Origin: an uncultured Maribacter sp.
GTDB taxonomy: Bacteria; Bacteroidota; Bacteroidia; Flavobacteriales; Flavobacteriaceae
Assembly (NCBI GenBank): GCA_905479535.1
Contig: CAJQMW010000251.1
Location: 1 to 7,146 of the forward strand
Length of the DNA stretch: 7,146 bases
Direction: 5' to 3'
Shown: piece by piece, positions 4,554 to 7,146 of the stretch
Numbering within the stretch: the first letter of the stretch is position 1
How the letters are laid out: each line of letters starts with the position of its first letter
The notes under the pieces: model-generated
What the model saw: only the letters and a program-made list of their open reading frames with translations
Database searches by the model: none
What the model was told of the DNA's origin: nothing
Translations under genes and position numbers: made by a program

Positions 4554-7146
4554 ATGAAGGAGATTTTCCTGTTTGAGTTGAAGTACCGTCTTAGAAGACC
4601 GGCAACCTATATCTATATTTTCCTAATGTTCCTGATACCGCTATTATTGGCGGTGTTCGATAAATCCGTTACAGCCCAGTTTACTAACAGTCCCAATGCG
4701 ATAGTCAGTGTCCTCGGGGGCATGAGTATTCTGGCTTTGTTCTTTTACGCTGCAATTATGGGGGTACCCGTATTTAGGGACGAAGAGCATAAGACCGCAC
4801 AGACTTATTTTACCTTTCCCATAGGAGAGAAAAGCTATATTCTAGGACGATTTTGGGGAAGTTTCGCCATTGTTACCTTCATGAATGTGGCAGCGGTATT
4901 GGGGGCTATGATAGGTTATGGTTTGGGGGCACTATTGGACCGTCCCGACTATGGTACGTATACCGATTTTAATTTTTGGTCCTATTTCCTTCCCTTTAGC
5001 TATCTGCTAACGTTCAATGCTTTTTTTGTGGGAAGCCTTTTCTTTAGTCTAATGACCTTCTTTAAGCGGATGCCCATATTATACCTGGGTGGAATTGTTA
5101 TTCTGCTGGCCACCATTGTATCAGGTCAATTGCTCTCTAATCTAGATACCGAATGGCTAAGCGTTTATGTGGACCCGTTTGGGGAAACGGCGCATGGATA
5201 CCTCACAAAATACTGGTCCGTAAGCGAATTGAATACCACCCAGCTTTCCCTTACCGGAAAGTTTATGATCAACCGTCTTTTATGGTTGGGAATAGCTACC
5301 ATCATATTTTTGTTTACGCTCTTTAAATTTTCATATAAAGGTTTTTTGTCGGCCAAAAAGAAAAAGACGGTTAAGGAAGATTTGGATGTTTATGACGCTA
5401 GTGGAATAACTTCTGTAGTACAAAGTTTCACCAAAAAATCGCAACGGGAGAATTTATGGTCACTGAGCAAGATAGAGTTCCTTTCTATTGTAAAGGAATC
5501 GGTTTTCTTGGTCTTGATCGTCATTGGGATACTTATTGCCGGATTTGTAGCCTATCAATCCAATCAGATTTATGGGACGCCTTCTCTGCCCTTAACACGG
5601 TACATGGTCGTTCAGATTGCGGGCGGTATATCACTATTTTCAGTAATCATATTGATAATTTACGCAGGAGAAGCAGTGCATCGGACACGAAAGAACAAGA
5701 CGTTTGAGTTTTACGATGCGCTACCGGTAAGCAACAATACCCTATACCTATCAAAAATCATTTCCTTAGTAGGAGTGGCGGTGGTATTGACTTTAGTGGG
5801 TATACTGGTCGGTATTATATACCAAACGATTAATGGTTATTTTAACTATGAGATTGGGATGTACCTTACTTATAATTTCGCTAAAATATTTCCGACGTAT
5901 CTCATGACCTTATTACTGGCATTTTTCATTCATGTGCTGGTAAACAATAAATTTCTGGGACATTTTATCGTGGTCGCCATTTACGTCGGGCTTCCGTTAT
6001 TGTTGAATTTGGCCTTTAAAACGAGTAATCCATTATTGGTTTTTGGGGATACCACTGGAAGTTTCCTGAGTGATCTCAATGGTTTTGGACATTATTTGTA
6101 CGGTGAGTTTTGGTTGAATTTGTATTGGGTACTGCTTACCTGCATTTTAGCAGCGATTGGAAAAATCTTTTGGAACAGGGGCTTCTTTTCTTCCGCCAAG
6201 GAACGCCTAAAACTTGCCAGGACCCGGTTTAAGGGAAAAACAGTCGCCTACACCTTATTGTTCATTCTTGCTTTTGCATCTGTAGCCGCTTATAGTTATT
6301 ACAATATAAAAGTACTGAATCAGCTTGAGGATGGTGATTACAGTCAAAGGATTGCCGCGGAGGCCGAAAAGGCCTACGGGAAATACATGGACAAGCCACA
6401 TATTCAGGTCATAGACCTGAAGGCGAACATTGACATCTATCCAAGAGAACGTAAGGCGGATGCACAGGGTATTTTTAAGGTAGTCAACCCATCGGAAGAA
6501 CCCATTGATAAGGTTTTGATGGAAATTAAATTTCCCATCACCGATACTAAAATCAGTAAAGTGTTATACAACGGTGCACCGCTTGAGCCGTTCTTGAGCG
6601 ATAGCATATATCGATTATTTATTTACAAATTACCGCAATCCTTGCAACCAAAGGACACGGCCGATCTGGTCATTGAAACCAAAGCACGCACGCACGGGTT
6701 TTCTAACGATACCGAAACGGCTATTTTGGGGAATGGTACATTCTTTAGGGATGCGATATTCCCAACCTTTCATTTTGATAGAGCGCTGAGCGATAATGGG
6801 GTACGCAAGAAATACGGGTTGGAGGAACTGGATTTTCTATATCCGCCAAGAACGGATAGTACGGCGTTAAAAAAGAATCTTTTTAACGAGGACAGTAATT
6901 ATATGACTTTTGAGGCAACTGTGAGCACTTCAAAGGATCAAATTGCCATCGCACCTGGAACACTCATCAAGAAATGGGAGGAGGGTGACCGTAGTTACTA
7001 TAACTATAAGTTAGAGGACAAGACCGACTATTTCTTCAATTTCGTTAGTGCCGATTATTCGGTTGAAAAAGATGTTTGGACGGCACCTAGCGGTAAAAAG
7101 GTGGACATTGAAATCTATCATTCTCCCAAACATGATAAAAATTTAG
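4554..7146 (+). CDS. ABC-2-type permease fused to a probable periplasmic M1-aminopeptidase-like domain, C-terminus cut by window edge
   Basis: Large inner-membrane protein; 864 codons are visible and the frame is open to the window edge. Residues 1-262 form one ABC-2-like half with about six hydrophobic segments (near 17-34, 47-73, 102-122, 141-169, 174-192, 239-258). After a basic linker (262-275) a second half follows, with segments near 313-333, 352-371, 401-423, 443-464, 468-488 and 520-538. A last segment lies at about 564-582, preceded by a basic stretch (549-562). That gives about 13 segments and puts everything after 582 in the periplasm. Residues 615-864 are soluble and beta-rich. 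They resemble the N-terminal saddle domain of M1 aminopeptidases (NIDIYPRER at 625-633; the IAIAPGTL stretch at 797-804; SADYSV at 832-837). The GxMEN and HExxH zinc motifs would lie beyond the edge and are not seen. It partners the ATPase 2 bp upstream. The permease call is firm; peptidase activity is inference. Confidence 0.88.
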   Translation, partial: MKEIFLFELKYRLRRPATYIYIFLMFLIPLLLAVFDKSVTAQFTNSPNAIVSVLGGMSILALFFYAAIMGVPVFRDEEHKTAQTYFTFPIGEKSYILGRFWGSFAIVTFMNVAAVLGAMIGYGLGALLDRPDYGTYTDFNFWSYFLPFSYLLTFNAFFVGSLFFSLMTFFKRMPILYLGGIVILLATIVSGQLLSNLDTEWLSVYVDPFGETAHGYLTKYWSVSELNTTQLSLTGKFMINRLLWLGIATIIFLFTLFKFSYKGFLSAKKKKTVKEDLDVYDASGITSVVQSFTKKSQRENLWSLSKIEFLSIVKESVFLVLIVIGILIAGFVAYQSNQIYGTPSLPLTRYMVVQIAGGISLFSVIILIIYAGEAVHRTRKNKTFEFYDALPVSNNTLYLSKIISLVGVAVVLTLVGILVGIIYQTINGYFNYEIGMYLTYNFAKIFPTYLMTLLLAFFIHVLVNNKFLGHFIVVAIYVGLPLLLNLAFKTSNPLLVFGDTTGSFLSDLNGFGHYLYGEFWLNLYWVLLTCILAAIGKIFWNRGFFSSAKERLKLARTRFKGKTVAYTLLFILAFASVAAYSYYNIKVLNQLEDGDYSQRIAAEAEKAYGKYMDKPHIQVIDLKANIDIYPRERKADAQGIFKVVNPSEEPIDKVLMEIKFPITDTKISKVLYNGAPLEPFLSDSIYRLFIYKLPQSLQPKDTADLVIETKARTHGFSNDTETAILGNGTFFRDAIFPTFHFDRALSDNGVRKKYGLEELDFLYPPRTDSTALKKNLFNEDSNYMTFEATVSTSKDQIAIAPGTLIKKWEEGDRSYYNYKLEDKTDYFFNFVSADYSVEKDVWTAPSGKKVDIEIYHSPKHDKNL

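Noticed and set aside
5456..5707. 83-codon plus-strand ORF inside the permease gene
   Set aside because: It lies out of frame within the continuous ABC permease reading frame, with Cys/Arg/Ser-rich composition typical of a shadow frame and no start signal.

Overview
This window looks like a chromosomal segment of a marine-type Flavobacteriaceae bacterium (Bacteroidota). The case rests on protein style: a HemB without the zinc-type cysteines, a DUF21/CBS membrane protein of the short Bacteroidota type, a beta-lactamase-fold hydrolase resembling the C-terminal half of Bacteroidota GH3 fusion proteins, and an ABC permease that appears to be joined to an M1-aminopeptidase-like domain. The start regions show no clear Shine-Dalgarno sequences, and one TAnnTTTG-type -7 box is visible. 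The assignment comes from reading alone; no database was searched.

Layout: five protein genes form two divergent blocks around a 197-bp intergenic region (3479-3675). The minus-strand block reads from right to left: hemB (GTG start at 3478, stop at 2489), then, after 31 bp, a secreted class C beta-lactamase-family serine hydrolase (ATG at 2457, stop at 1126), then, after 50 bp containing a clear hairpin (1091-1120), a CNNM/CorC-like membrane protein with a CBS pair (ATG at 1075), which runs off the left edge. The close spacing suggests one transcription unit, with the hairpin possibly adjusting expression of the last gene.

The plus-strand block holds an intact ABC ATPase (3676-4551) and, 2 bp later, a very long membrane protein (4554 to the right edge, 864 codons visible). 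The second protein has two ABC-2-like membrane halves in tandem, then one further membrane segment and a large domain predicted to be periplasmic, which reads like the N-terminal part of an M1 aminopeptidase. Together they probably make a complete exporter-type ABC complex with a tethered peptidase-like domain outside the inner membrane.

The minus-strand genes cover haem synthesis (HemB), probable envelope or peptidoglycan work (serine hydrolase) and probable ion transport (CNNM). I see no sign that they act in one pathway. There are no RNA genes, insertion sequences, CRISPR arrays or phage genes visible. The most unusual element is the ABC permease/M1-like fusion. I believe it is a recurring but little-characterised Bacteroidota architecture rather than something unique to this genome.
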